A stretch of DNA of 64,000 nucleotides, taken from positions 930,001 through 994,000 of the forward strand of contig NZ_JAVDSL010000001.1 of the NCBI RefSeq assembly GCF_031455295.1, written 5' to 3'. The notes beneath the pieces are model-generated. The model did no database searches. It was given only the letters and a program-made list of their open reading frames with translations, and was not told where the DNA came from. Every line of letters starts with the position of its first letter. Position 1 is the first letter of the stretch. This stretch comes from Leifsonia sp. 1010. Its GTDB lineage: Bacteria; Actinomycetota; Actinomycetes; Actinomycetales; Microbacteriaceae. Position numbers and translations under genes: made by a program. Shown here piece after piece: positions 1-8,556 of this stretch.

Positions 1-8
1 GTAGCGAC

Positions 9-500
9 ATGGCCGCGAGCGAACTCTCTGCGCAGCTCTGGAAGGAACGCGAGCTCCTCGAGCTGCTGCTGTTCAAGCTGGAGGAGGAGCAGCTGCTGCT
101 CATCGCGGGCAAGTCGCGGTGGATCTCGCACGCCACCCGTGAGGTCGAGCAGGTCATCGAGCGGATGCGCGCTGTCGGCCTCGCCCGCACCGTCGAGGTC
201 GCCGCGCTGGCAGAGGAGTGGGGCCTCGGCCAGGATGCGACCCTCCGTGAGCTCGCCACCGCCGCCCCGGACGGCATCTGGTCCGACATCTTCGGGTCGC
301 ACCTCGCGGCCATGACCGAGCTGACCGCGCAGATCGCCGAGGTGCGCGACACGAACGAGCGCCTGCTCCGGGAGGCGGCCCGCTCCACGCAGGAGACGCT
401 GAGCTCGCTCTCGGGCGCCGGCAACGACCCGGGCGTGTACGGAGCAGGCGGCACGGATCGGGCGGGCGACACCGCGCGCTTCTTCGACACGGAGGCCTGA
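9..500 (+). CDS. flgN: FlgN-like flagellar export chaperone
   Basis: Predicted 163-residue cytosolic protein, probably the FlgN chaperone that holds the hook-filament junction proteins FlgK and FlgL before export. The call rests mainly on position: it ends 4 bases before flgK, which is followed by flgL and fliW. The protein is Leu/Glu-rich and predicted helical in its first 60 residues, as expected for FlgN, and has no signal peptide or membrane segment. The ATG lies only 9 bases from the window edge, so the ribosome binding site and any upstream start cannot be judged. The Gly/Asp-rich tail (about residues 138-163) looks disordered. Confidence 0.72.
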   Translation: MAASELSAQLWKERELLELLLFKLEEEQLLLIAGKSRWISHATREVEQVIERMRAVGLARTVEVAALAEEWGLGQDATLRELATAAPDGIWSDIFGSHLAAMTELTAQIAEVRDTNERLLREAARSTQETLSSLSGAGNDPGVYGAGGTDRAGDTARFFDTEA

Positions 501-504
501 CCGG

Positions 505-1929
505 ATGAGCACCTTCAGCGGCCTGAACACCGCGTACACCGGGCTGGTCGCCGCCAAGGCGGGCCTCGACGTGGTCGGTCAGAACCTGGTGAACGCGAAC
601 ACGCAGGGCTACACCCGGCAGCGCGTGACGACGTCGGGAGTGCCCGCGCTGTCGTCCGCCGGGCTCTTCAGCGGCGGCGTCCGCCCGGGTCAGGGCGTCA
701 CGATCGACGGCATCCAGCGCCTCGACGACGCCGCACTGGATGCGCGGGTCCGCACCACCACCGCACTGTCCGGCTACACGAACACGCGCGCCGACGCCCT
801 GGCCACCCTCGAGCAGTCGCTCAACGAGCCGGGGACCAACGGTCTGTCGGCCCAGCTGCAGAAGTTCTGGTCGGCCTGGGGCGACGTCGCCAACCAGGCG
901 GGGGAGCAGGCGCCGGCCGGCGTGCTGCTCGGCCAGGCGGGCAGCCTCGTCACGCAGCTGCAGACCGGGTACCGTTCGGTCGACGACCAGTGGAGCACGC
1001 TCCGCGCGTCGATGGACGGCATGGCCTCCGACCTGAACACGGCCGCGACCGCCGTCGCCGACCTCAACGGCCGCATCCGCTCCGCACTGGCGTCGGGTCA
1101 GTCGGCGAACGAGCTGCTCGACAGGCGCGACCTGCTCACCGCATCGATCGCCAGGCTCGCCGGGGGAGTGGTCCGGCCGAACGACGACGGCACGGTGGAT
1201 GTGCTGGTCGGCGGAAACGCGCTGGTCTCCGGCACCAGCACCAACCTCGTGAAGGCAGCCGGGGCCTCCCGCATGACCGACGCCGCGACCGACCCGGCGC
1301 GCCTCGAGTGGGCGTACCGGCCCGGCGCCGCGATCGCGCTCGAGGGCGGATCCATCGCCGGAGCCGTCTCCACGCTCGCCCCGGCCGACGCCTCCGGAAC
1401 CGGGGGAGTGCTCGCGGAAGCAGCCGTCAGCTACAACGCGTTCGCCGTGACCCTGGCCCAGCGCGTCAACGCCGTCCACTCCACCGGGGCGACGCCCACC
1501 GGCGCCACCGGCCTCGACTTCTTCGCCATCGACCCCACGAAGCCGGCCGCGCTGGGCCTCTCCGTCGTGCCGACCGGCGTCGGCCAGATCGCCACGGGCA
1601 CCCCCGGAGCGGGTGGCAGCGACGGCAGCATCGCCGACGCGATCAGCCAGCTCGGCACCGGCGCGAACGGCGTCGACAAGCAGTGGTCGTCTTTCGTCGT
1701 GCGGGTCGGCGTCGCCAGCCGCACGGAGAAGCAGCAGTCGGACCTCGCCGACCTCGCGAGCAGCGCCGCGACGAACGCCCAGCTCGCCGGCTCCTCCGTC
1801 GACCTCGACGAGGAGAACATGAACATGCTGTCCTTCCAGCACGCCTACCAGGGCGCCGCGCGCGTGATGACCGCCGTGGACGAGGCCCTCGATGTGCTCA
1901 TCAACCACACCGGACTCGTCGGGAGATAA
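505..1929 (+). CDS. flgK: Flagellar hook-associated protein 1 (FlgK)
   Basis: Hook-filament junction protein of 474 residues, exported through the flagellar type III apparatus. The N-terminus has the typical flagellar rod/hook segment (LNTAYTGLVAAKAGLDVVGQ, then NANTQGYTRQRV, about residues 7-40). The C-terminus has the matching amphipathic helix (LDEENMNMLSFQHAYQGAAR, about residues 425-445). These two ends pair to form the D0 domain in the family. The variable middle is Ala/Gly/Thr-rich. It sits between the FlgN-like gene and flgL with very short spacers, so one transcript is likely. Confidence 0.95.
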   Translation: MSTFSGLNTAYTGLVAAKAGLDVVGQNLVNANTQGYTRQRVTTSGVPALSSAGLFSGGVRPGQGVTIDGIQRLDDAALDARVRTTTALSGYTNTRADALATLEQSLNEPGTNGLSAQLQKFWSAWGDVANQAGEQAPAGVLLGQAGSLVTQLQTGYRSVDDQWSTLRASMDGMASDLNTAATAVADLNGRIRSALASGQSANELLDRRDLLTASIARLAGGVVRPNDDGTVDVLVGGNALVSGTSTNLVKAAGASRMTDAATDPARLEWAYRPGAAIALEGGSIAGAVSTLAPADASGTGGVLAEAAVSYNAFAVTLAQRVNAVHSTGATPTGATGLDFFAIDPTKPAALGLSVVPTGVGQIATGTPGAGGSDGSIADAISQLGTGANGVDKQWSSFVVRVGVASRTEKQQSDLADLASSAATNAQLAGSSVDLDEENMNMLSFQHAYQGAARVMTAVDEALDVLINHTGLVGR

Positions 1930-1931
1930 CC

Positions 1932-2816
1932 GTGATCAGCCGCGTGACCAACGCCACCCAGACCCTCAATGCCCAGCGCAACCTGCAGCTCAGCCTGCAG
2001 CGCCAGGCGCAGTTGTACGACCAGGCCACCAGCCGCCGGCTGCTGAACAAGCCGTCGGACGACCCCACCGCCACGGCGAGCGCCATGGGCGTGCGGTCCG
2101 ATGCGGCCGCCACCGCTCAGTACCAGCGCAACGTCGACAACGGCGACGCGTGGCTGACCACCGCCGACTCGGCCCTCAGCTCGGTGGAGACGCTGATGCG
2201 CCGGGTCCGCGACCTCACCCTGCAGGGCGCCAACGACGGCGCCATGTCGCCCGCGGCGAAGGAGTCGATCGCGACGGAACTCGACGGTCTGAAGAAGAGC
2301 CTCCTGTCGCTCGCGAACAGCACCTACCTGGGCAGGACGGTCTTCGCCGGCAATTCGGACGCGGGCGTCGCCTTCCAGCCGGACTACTCGTTCACCGGCG
2401 TGGCGGGAAGTACAGTGGAGCGCAGGATCGGCCCCGACACCACGGTGCGGGTGGATGCGGACGGTGCCGCGGTCTTCGGAACCGGCGCCACGTCGGTGTT
2501 CGCGCTGATCGACAACACGGCGAACGATCTCCGCACGGGCGTGAACGTCGCCCCGCGGCTCGGGGAGATCGACGACAGGATGAAGGCGATCGTGGGAGAG
2601 CACGCGGAGGTCGGGGGTCGGCAGACCCGCATCGACAAGGCCAAGGACGCCCTCGCCGTCGGAGCCAACGCGCTGGAGGGCCAGCGCTCGTCGCTGGAGG
2701 ACGTCGACCTGAGCAAGGTGATCCTCGACCTGAAGACACAGGATGTGAACTACCAGACCGCGATCGCCGTCACGGCCCGCGTGCTCCAGCCGACGCTGAT
2801 GGACTTCCTCCGGTGA
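1932..2816 (+). CDS. flgL: Flagellar hook-associated protein 3 (FlgL)
   Basis: Second hook-filament junction protein, 294 residues with a GTG start two bases after the flgK stop codon. The N-terminal flagellin-like helix is clear (RVTNATQTLNAQRNLQLSLQ followed by RQAQLYDQATSRRLLNKPSD), and the C-terminus has the flagellin-like pairing helix ending in VTARVLQPTLMDFL. The frame stays open further upstream inside flgK, but only this start gives the family N-terminus. The stop codon overlaps the start of fliW in a GTGA arrangement, which suggests translational coupling. Confidence 0.94.
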   Translation: MISRVTNATQTLNAQRNLQLSLQRQAQLYDQATSRRLLNKPSDDPTATASAMGVRSDAAATAQYQRNVDNGDAWLTTADSALSSVETLMRRVRDLTLQGANDGAMSPAAKESIATELDGLKKSLLSLANSTYLGRTVFAGNSDAGVAFQPDYSFTGVAGSTVERRIGPDTTVRVDADGAAVFGTGATSVFALIDNTANDLRTGVNVAPRLGEIDDRMKAIVGEHAEVGGRQTRIDKAKDALAVGANALEGQRSSLEDVDLSKVILDLKTQDVNYQTAIAVTARVLQPTLMDFLR

Positions 2817-3196
2817 GCGCCGTCCGCTTCCTCACCCCGCCGCCCGGACTCGAGCCGCTGGACGTCTTCGACCTCGACCCGGTCGCCGGCGCCGACGGGC
2901 TGTACACACTGGCGTCCGTCGAGCGGCCCGAGATCCGGCTGTTCACCATCGACGCCGAGCGCCACCTCCCCGGCTATTCGCCGGAACTGCCGGACGACCG
3001 CGCCACCGAGCTCGCCATCGCCGAGGCCTCGGACGCACTGCTGCTCGTCGTGGTCACGCCGTCGCGCGAAGGCAGCACGGTCAACCTGCTGGCGCCCGTC
3101 ATCGTCAACCGGGCGACCGGGTCGGCGCTCCAGCTGGTGCTCGACGACGACGCCTTCCCGGTGCGCGCCGAGCTGGCTGCTCTCGCAGGAGCATAA
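2813..3196 (+). CDS. fliW: Flagellar assembly factor FliW
   Basis: Predicted 127-residue FliW, starting with GTG that overlaps the flgL stop by four bases. In characterised bacteria FliW binds flagellin and antagonises the translational repressor CsrA, and csrA is usually the next gene. The conserved core is visible (TVNLLAPVIVNRATGSALQL, about residues 87-106), and the length is close to the family's usual 130-150. Here the operon ends after fliW: the next gene is convergent and only 15 bases away, and no csrA frame is seen. Confidence 0.88.
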   Translation: MSAVRFLTPPPGLEPLDVFDLDPVAGADGLYTLASVERPEIRLFTIDAERHLPGYSPELPDDRATELAIAEASDALLLVVVTPSREGSTVNLLAPVIVNRATGSALQLVLDDDAFPVRAELAALAGA

Positions 3197-3211
3197 CCCC
3201 GCGTTCGCCGG

Positions 3212-4480
3212 CTAACCGGCCTTCTTGGCCGGGCAGGGGGCCGACTTGGTCATGCCGTCGACCGTCTGCTGCTCGGACCAGGGCAGCGATGCGACGACCT
3301 TCGCACCCTTCTCCTTCGCCGGCGTCTTGGAGACGATCGAGGCGAGGCGCTGGGCCAGGAGCTGGGCGAAGCCCGGTCCGGGGGTGGAGTTGTTGAGCGC
3401 AACCACGATCGTCAGGCCGGACGCCGGATCCGCGTACACCGCGGACAGGTATCCGGGCACCGCGCCGCTGCTGCCACGCAGCGGGCCGAGCATCTGCATC
3501 CCGAGCCCGTAGCTCTCCCACGACTGGCCGATCACGATTCCGTCGGCCTGCGCCTTGCGCGACTTCTCGCTGAGGAGGCTGCCCGACGCGAGCGCCTGGC
3601 CGAACGCCTTCAGGTCGGTGACGGTGGAGACGACTCCGGCCGACGTCCAGCCCTGAGACGGCGACATGCTGCTCACATCGCGCATCGGGTCGCAGACGAT
3701 GGCGCCCGCCCCGTCCAGCCCCACCGAATACCCGGTGGGATGCGGCCCGGGCACCCTGAACTGCGCGCTCTCGGGCAGGGAGCTCGCCGTCATCCCGAGC
3801 TTGTCGAAGATGTACTGCTTGTAGAGGTCGTGCCAGCCGCGACTCGTCGCGTTCTGGAGGGCCATGCCGAGCAGGACCGCGTTCGTGGAGGAGCGACCCC
3901 ACTTCTCGCCGGGGTTGCCGTAGCGCTGCATCGCGATCCCGTCGCTGGCCAGCTCCAGCGGGGGCCACTGCCGCGTCGGGTTCATGATGAACTCCGGGTT
4001 GAGCTGCGCCAGGTAGTCGCCGATGCCGGACGTGTTCTGGCAGAGCTCGCGCAGAGTGACGCCCTCGACCCCGACCAGCCCCGGAAGCCATTTGGTCAGC
4101 GGGTCGTCGAGCCCCACCTCACCGTCGTCGACGAGCTGCAGCAGCACCGTGCAGGTCATCGGCGTGGTGTTCTGGCCGATGCGGAAGCGCATGTCCGCGC
4201 TGACCGGCTTCGAGCCTCCCCGCGTCGTGGTCCCCTGCGCGGTGGTCCAGGTTCCCGACCACGGCGCCCAGACTCCGGCGAACCCGGCCGAGGCATCGGC
4301 GAGGGTCATGGCGTCGGTGACCGCCGAGTCGAGCCGCTTGTCCACGTCGGCCGAGAACCCGCCCTTCTGCTGCTCGGGGAGGTTCGCGCCCGCCGTCGAG
4401 GTGCAGGCCGAGAGGACGAGCGCCACGAGTCCCGCGGTCGCGGCGAGCGCGATCCGCCCGAACTTCGTGTGACGTCGCAT
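3212..4480 (-). CDS. Serine hydrolase-like lipoprotein with degenerate active site
   Basis: 422-residue protein with a lipoprotein signal (basic start, hydrophobic core, LSAC lipobox, Cys26) and the fold of the class C beta-lactamase/DD-peptidase family. Scaffold sequence is recognisable (FRIG...TVLLQLVDDGEVGLDDPLTKWLPG, then STNAVLLGMAL, then AVPGYLSAVYADP). The catalytic residues are not there. Where the family has SxxK the protein reads QNTT, the YxN position reads RSS, and the third-motif His is Ser. It is probably a non-catalytic surface protein or one with a changed chemistry. It is convergent with fliW and divergent from the following gene. Confidence 0.8.
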   Translation of the reverse strand: MRRHTKFGRIALAATAGLVALVLSACTSTAGANLPEQQKGGFSADVDKRLDSAVTDAMTLADASAGFAGVWAPWSGTWTTAQGTTTRGGSKPVSADMRFRIGQNTTPMTCTVLLQLVDDGEVGLDDPLTKWLPGLVGVEGVTLRELCQNTSGIGDYLAQLNPEFIMNPTRQWPPLELASDGIAMQRYGNPGEKWGRSSTNAVLLGMALQNATSRGWHDLYKQYIFDKLGMTASSLPESAQFRVPGPHPTGYSVGLDGAGAIVCDPMRDVSSMSPSQGWTSAGVVSTVTDLKAFGQALASGSLLSEKSRKAQADGIVIGQSWESYGLGMQMLGPLRGSSGAVPGYLSAVYADPASGLTIVVALNNSTPGPGFAQLLAQRLASIVSKTPAKEKGAKVVASLPWSEQQTVDGMTKSAPCPAKKAG

Positions 4481-4645
4481 CGATGAAACTCCCCGGGGTG
4501 TCGGCCCTGCGTGTCCAGCGATTGTAACGTGCGGCAGAAAGCGAGCGGTCGCGCAAGGGGCTGTGGCCGCAATCCGATCGGGCCGATGCTGCGAATGGAC
4601 AAGTGAGGCGCGCGTCCGTGCGCCGTCCTACGGAAGGAACGAACA

Positions 4646-5059
4646 ATGCGCACATCTCCGAACCGCCTTGTTGCCACCATCTTCGGAGCGGTCTACCTGC
4701 TCGTCGGGCTGCTCGGCTTCGCCGTCACCGGAGGCGTCGGATTCGTCGCCACCAAGGGCGGACTGCTGCTGGGCATCTTCGAAGTGAACCCGCTGCACAA
4801 CATCGCCCACCTCCTCATCGGCGCCGCGCTGCTGATCGCCGGCCTCACCCGGGTCGCTGCCGCGAAGGCCGTCAACATCACGGTCGGTGCGGTCTACCTG
4901 CTGCTCGGTATCGTGGGCTTCTTCCTCGTGGGCACCGACGCGAACATCCTCGCGCTGAACACCCCCGACCACTTCCTCCACCTGGTGAGCGCGATCGTCC
5001 TCCTCGGCACCGGCCTCGGCGCCGACCGCGGAACGCGCGCCACGACGGCCGCCGCCTGA
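4646..5059 (+). CDS. DUF4383 family membrane protein
   Basis: 137-residue integral membrane protein with about four hydrophobic segments (residues 8-30, 48-68, 73-95, 108-125) and the family-like NPLHNIAHLLIGAALL and TPDHFLHLVSAIVLLG motifs. DUF4383 proteins are widespread in Actinobacteria and their function is not known. A purine-rich AAGGAACGAAC lies just ahead of the ATG and supports this start. The next gene begins 20 bases downstream and may be co-transcribed. Confidence 0.85.
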   Translation: MRTSPNRLVATIFGAVYLLVGLLGFAVTGGVGFVATKGGLLLGIFEVNPLHNIAHLLIGAALLIAGLTRVAAAKAVNITVGAVYLLLGIVGFFLVGTDANILALNTPDHFLHLVSAIVLLGTGLGADRGTRATTAAA

Positions 5060-5079
5060 CCGGCGGGGCCACGGCTCCC

Positions 5080-5631
5080 ATGAGCAGGATGACAGGAACG
5101 CTGCGGGTCGCCCCCGCCGCCTCGGCCACCACGGCCGTCGCGGTGGGCTCGGCGACCCGCGCCTTCCTCGCCGTGGCCGCTCTGGGGGCGGGGCTGCTTC
5201 ACGCGGCGCTCGCCCCCAGCGCACCCCCTGCTCTGCTGGCCGCCTTCCTCCTGCTCGCCGTGGCGGAGCTGGGATGGGCGGCCGCGACCCTCGCGCGCGA
5301 TCGTCCTCCGGCGTTCCGCCTCATCCCCGCGCTGGCCCTCCTCCCGGTGGGGCTGTGGGCGGCGCTCGCCATCGTCGGGGCCACGGCGTCCGGCGGCACG
5401 GTGATCGCCCTCCCGCTCATCCCCATGGGCGCGGCCTCCCTGCTCGATGTCGCCGTCGCCGCGACCGCAGCGGTCGTCATCCGCGCCGGCAAGGCCCGAC
5501 CCCACCAGGGCGGACTGCGCTTCTTCCTCGCGCTCGTTCTGAGCGCCTGCGCGGTCTGCGCCGTCACCATCCCGGCGCTCGGACTCACCGACGCCGGCAT
5601 CGCCGCCGTCACGGTGCATCACCACCACTGA
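5080..5631 (+). CDS. Hypothetical multi-pass membrane protein
   Basis: 183-residue protein, not recognised. It is Ala/Leu-rich with about five predicted membrane segments and ends in four histidines after an Ala/Val-rich last helix. The ATG chosen is the first that gives a compact membrane protein and lies 20 bases after the DUF4383 gene. An in-frame ATG nine bases on is an alternative. No enzymatic motif is seen, and the terminal His run could bind metal but may be chance. Confidence 0.6.
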   Translation: MSRMTGTLRVAPAASATTAVAVGSATRAFLAVAALGAGLLHAALAPSAPPALLAAFLLLAVAELGWAAATLARDRPPAFRLIPALALLPVGLWAALAIVGATASGGTVIALPLIPMGAASLLDVAVAATAAVVIRAGKARPHQGGLRFFLALVLSACAVCAVTIPALGLTDAGIAAVTVHHHH

Positions 5632-5674
5632 CGACGCGCCGACCGCGCTCCCGCGCGGCCGGACAAGAGCCGGA

Positions 5675-6085
5675 TCAGCGGCGGGTCAGTGCGAACGACT
5701 CCGCGCCGAACCGCACGACCGACCCCGGGTCGACCTCGTGCCGCGTCTTCGGGTCGCACGCGAACGTGCCCTCGCCCGGGTAGGTGATCGTGGTGCCGTT
5801 GGCCGACCCCAGGTCCATCACCCAGAACACGCCGTCGTACTGACCGAACGCCAGATGCGCCCGCGACACCGACTTCACGTCGTCCTGGATCGTGATCAGC
5901 TGCACATGGCCGGGGTCGTCCATCTCCGTCCCCGGCGTGTGGACGGCCGGATTTCGGCCGATCACGCCGTTGCCGCTCGTCTCGATGTGCTGTCCGTCGC
6001 TGAAGTCCAGCACGAAGGTCACCGCCACGTCCGACCCCTCTCCCGATCCACCGTCGGCACTCGTCTCATCCGGCCTGCTGAGCAC
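5675..6085 (-). CDS. FHA domain protein
   Basis: 136-residue protein made almost entirely of one forkhead-associated domain. The phosphothreonine-binding signature is intact: GRNP (about residue 43), SVSRAHL (about 72) and DLGSANGT (about 92). FHA domains recognise pThr peptides, usually products of Ser/Thr protein kinases, but no kinase is in the window. The ATG overlaps the upstream helicase gene by 20 bases. A GTG at 6022, just before TFVLDFSDG, is an alternative start that removes a disordered 21-residue leader. Co-transcription with the helicase is likely. Confidence 0.85.
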   Translation of the reverse strand: MLSRPDETSADGGSGEGSDVAVTFVLDFSDGQHIETSGNGVIGRNPAVHTPGTEMDDPGHVQLITIQDDVKSVSRAHLAFGQYDGVFWVMDLGSANGTTITYPGEGTFACDPKTRHEVDPGSVVRFGAESFALTRR

Positions 6086-7382
6086 CCGCGACCGGGATGG
6101 TCACCGGCCGGGCGTCGCGCATGAAGCGTTCGACATCCGGGTCGACCGTGATGTCGCTCGGCCGCAGCGGCCTCGTGAGGTACAGCCCGTCGAGAGTCGT
6201 GATCCGGCTCAGCGCGACGTACGTCTGGCCCGAGGTGAACGCACGCGTCCCGAGATCGACGATCGCCGCGTCGTAGGTCTTGCCCTGCGACTTGTGGATG
6301 GTGACGGCCCACGCCAGCCGCAGCGGGAATTGCGTGAACTCCGCAACGACGTCCTTCGTCAGCTTCTTCGTCTCGGGCGACCAGGTGTACTTGAACTTCT
6401 CCCAGATGGCCGGCTCGACCTCGTGCACCTCGCCATCGACGTCCACGTAGACGTTGGAGTCGATGCGCGTGACCGTGCCGATGGTGCCGTTCACCCAGCG
6501 CGGCCCGTCGCCCTGGCCCACGTCGTTGCGCAGGAACATCACCTGGGCGCCCACCTTGAGCTCGAGCGACTCGTCGGCCGGGAAGTTGCGTCCGCCGAAG
6601 TCGCCGCTGACCTCGGCCTTGGCGGTGAGTGCGCGGCCAGGCAGTCGCTCCAGCGCCTGCGCGTTGATCCGGTTCACCGTGTCGTTGCGGGTGGCGAGCG
6701 TGATGGTCCCGTCGTCGGGCGCCGGGCGCGCGCCGACCTCGTTCAGCCGGTCGGCGATCTCCTTGGTGACCTGTCCGTGGCGCACGGCATTGAGCATGAA
6801 CCGGAAGTCGGACTCGTGCTGGCGGTGCACCTGCAGCAGCTCGACGATGCGCAGGTCGGTCTCCTGCCAGACCCGCGCGTCGAAGAACCACATCGAGCGG
6901 TAGGTGTCGGCGAAGTAGGCGCGCTCCTCGCGGTCGCCGGGGACCGGGGCCAGCTGGTACGGATCGCCGAACAGCACGACCTGGACGCCGCCGAACGGCT
7001 CGCCCGCCCGCTGACGTGCCTGACGCAGACTGCGGTCCACCGCATCCATCAGGTCGGCGTTCACCATCGAGACCTCGTCGATGACGAGAGTGTCGATGCT
7101 GTTCAGCAGCTTGCGCAGCTCGGCGCTCTGGTCGATGGCGTGGTCGGCGATGACGCCGATCGGCAGCCGGAAGAGCGAGTGGATGGTCTGGCCGCCGACG
7201 TTGAGCGCCGCGACACCCGTCGGGGCCGCGATGACCAGCGACTTCTCGGTGTTCCACGAGAGGTGGTTGAGCAGCGTCGACTTGCCCGTGCCGGCTCGGC
7301 CGGTCACGAAGACATGCTCGCGGGTGTGCTCGATGAGCTCGAATACCGCCTGCTGCTCCGGCGAGAGGGAAAGCCGGCCCAT
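6066..7382 (-). CDS. PIF1-type superfamily 1B DNA helicase
   Basis: 438-residue ATP-dependent helicase of the PIF1/RecD-like group. Visible motifs are Walker A GRAGTGKST (residues 28-36), an Ia-like AAPTGVAALN, motif II VIDEVSMV, motif III FGDPYQLAPVPG, and the C-terminal AVTIHKSQGKTYD and YVALSRITTLDGLYL. PIF1 enzymes unwind DNA 5' to 3' and often act on G-quadruplexes or stalled forks; the bacterial role here is inferred. It is divergent from the next gene and overlaps the FHA gene downstream. Confidence 0.88.
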   Translation of the reverse strand: MGRLSLSPEQQAVFELIEHTREHVFVTGRAGTGKSTLLNHLSWNTEKSLVIAAPTGVAALNVGGQTIHSLFRLPIGVIADHAIDQSAELRKLLNSIDTLVIDEVSMVNADLMDAVDRSLRQARQRAGEPFGGVQVVLFGDPYQLAPVPGDREERAYFADTYRSMWFFDARVWQETDLRIVELLQVHRQHESDFRFMLNAVRHGQVTKEIADRLNEVGARPAPDDGTITLATRNDTVNRINAQALERLPGRALTAKAEVSGDFGGRNFPADESLELKVGAQVMFLRNDVGQGDGPRWVNGTIGTVTRIDSNVYVDVDGEVHEVEPAIWEKFKYTWSPETKKLTKDVVAEFTQFPLRLAWAVTIHKSQGKTYDAAIVDLGTRAFTSGQTYVALSRITTLDGLYLTRPLRPSDITVDPDVERFMRDARPVTIPVAGAQQAG

Positions 7383-7475
7383 CCCCGCCCCTTCCGTGTC
7401 GCCCGACCTGCCGGACTACTCTAACCCGGCGCAGTGCCCCGGAGCCGCTCATCCACAGGACCCTAGGATGGCCTC

Positions 7476-8522
7476 ATGGCTGTGGGGGATGCGCACGCGC
7501 ACCGACGCGCCGTCCTGATCTGGTCGGGTGTCGGCGTCCTCCTGATCGCCGCCTTCCTGGCGGGGCTCGGCGCCGTCCAGCGCGCCTACTACAGCCCGAG
7601 CGGTTTCGTCACGGCCTTCGCCGAGTCGATCGCCGCCCATGACGTGTCCACTGCGCTCGCGATGCCGGGAGCCGACCCCACCGCCTCGGCGCTGGACGCC
7701 GCCCGCCTCCCGGTGGGTGCCTCCCGCGAGCTGCTGCGCTCGGACATCCTCCCGACCGTGCGCGACATCGAGGTCACCTCCGACACCACCGGTGGGGATG
7801 GTGTCCACACCGTCGTCGTGCGGGCCGTCGCGAACGGCGATCCCGTCTCCGCGACCTTCCGCGTGCGCAAGACGGGAGCCGCGCTCGGGATTCTGCCCAC
7901 CTGGTCGTTCGCGACCTCGCCCGTCGGCGTCGCGCGCATCACCGTCGCGCACGCACCCACCTTCACGGTCGGAGGCCACACCGTGAACCCGCGGGCCGCG
8001 TCGCCGGATCAGCCCGCGAACGCCTTCACGGTCTCCGCCGACTACCTCGTGCTGCCGCTCGCGCCGCTCGAGCTGACCCACAGCTCGCGCTACGTCCGTG
8101 CCACGCCTGTCGCCGCATCCGCCTCGCCCGGCCGGATCACCGAGACGACACTGGATGCGCAGCCCACCCCCGCGTTCACCTCCGCGGTGCAGAAGCAGGT
8201 CGACGGCTTCCTCGACCGCTGCGCCGAGCAGCACGTGCTGCAACCCGCCGGGTGCCCCTTCGGCGTCGAGATCGACGACCGGGTGCAGGGCGACCCCTCC
8301 TGGTCGATCGACACCTACCCTGACGTCCGGCTGCAGGCGGGCGACGCGGGATGGGTCACCGGCCGGATGGTCGGCGTCGCGCACCTCGACGTGACCGTGC
8401 AGTCGCTGTTCGACGGAACGGTGACCCCGCGCAGCGATCCCGAACCGTTCGCCATGAGCCTCAGCAGTGTCACCATCCGCCCGGACGGCTCGCTCGACAT
8501 CGTCGTCGCGCAGGAGCCCTGA
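7476..8522 (+). CDS. Membrane-anchored hypothetical protein
   Basis: 348 residues, not recognised. A single strongly hydrophobic segment (about residues 12-34, AVLIWSGVGVLLIAAFLAGL) precedes a large extracytoplasmic part, so it is a type II-like anchored protein rather than a secreted one. The ectodomain is rich in beta-type sequence and has two cysteines close together (DRCAEQHVLQPAGC, about residues 247-260) that could form a disulfide. It is transcribed alone between a divergent helicase gene and a convergent copper-resistance/CtaG gene. Confidence 0.65.
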   Translation: MAVGDAHAHRRAVLIWSGVGVLLIAAFLAGLGAVQRAYYSPSGFVTAFAESIAAHDVSTALAMPGADPTASALDAARLPVGASRELLRSDILPTVRDIEVTSDTTGGDGVHTVVVRAVANGDPVSATFRVRKTGAALGILPTWSFATSPVGVARITVAHAPTFTVGGHTVNPRAASPDQPANAFTVSADYLVLPLAPLELTHSSRYVRATPVAASASPGRITETTLDAQPTPAFTSAVQKQVDGFLDRCAEQHVLQPAGCPFGVEIDDRVQGDPSWSIDTYPDVRLQAGDAGWVTGRMVGVAHLDVTVQSLFDGTVTPRSDPEPFAMSLSSVTIRPDGSLDIVVAQEP

Positions 8523-8556
8523 GCCGGGCCTCGCTCGGGCCTGCCCCGCGTGACGG

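Noticed and set aside
154-1908. Long minus-strand frame opposite flgN and flgK (584 codons)
   Set aside because: Shadow frame caused by high GC. It is opposite clear flagellar genes and its translation is Arg/Gly/Val-rich without a domain.
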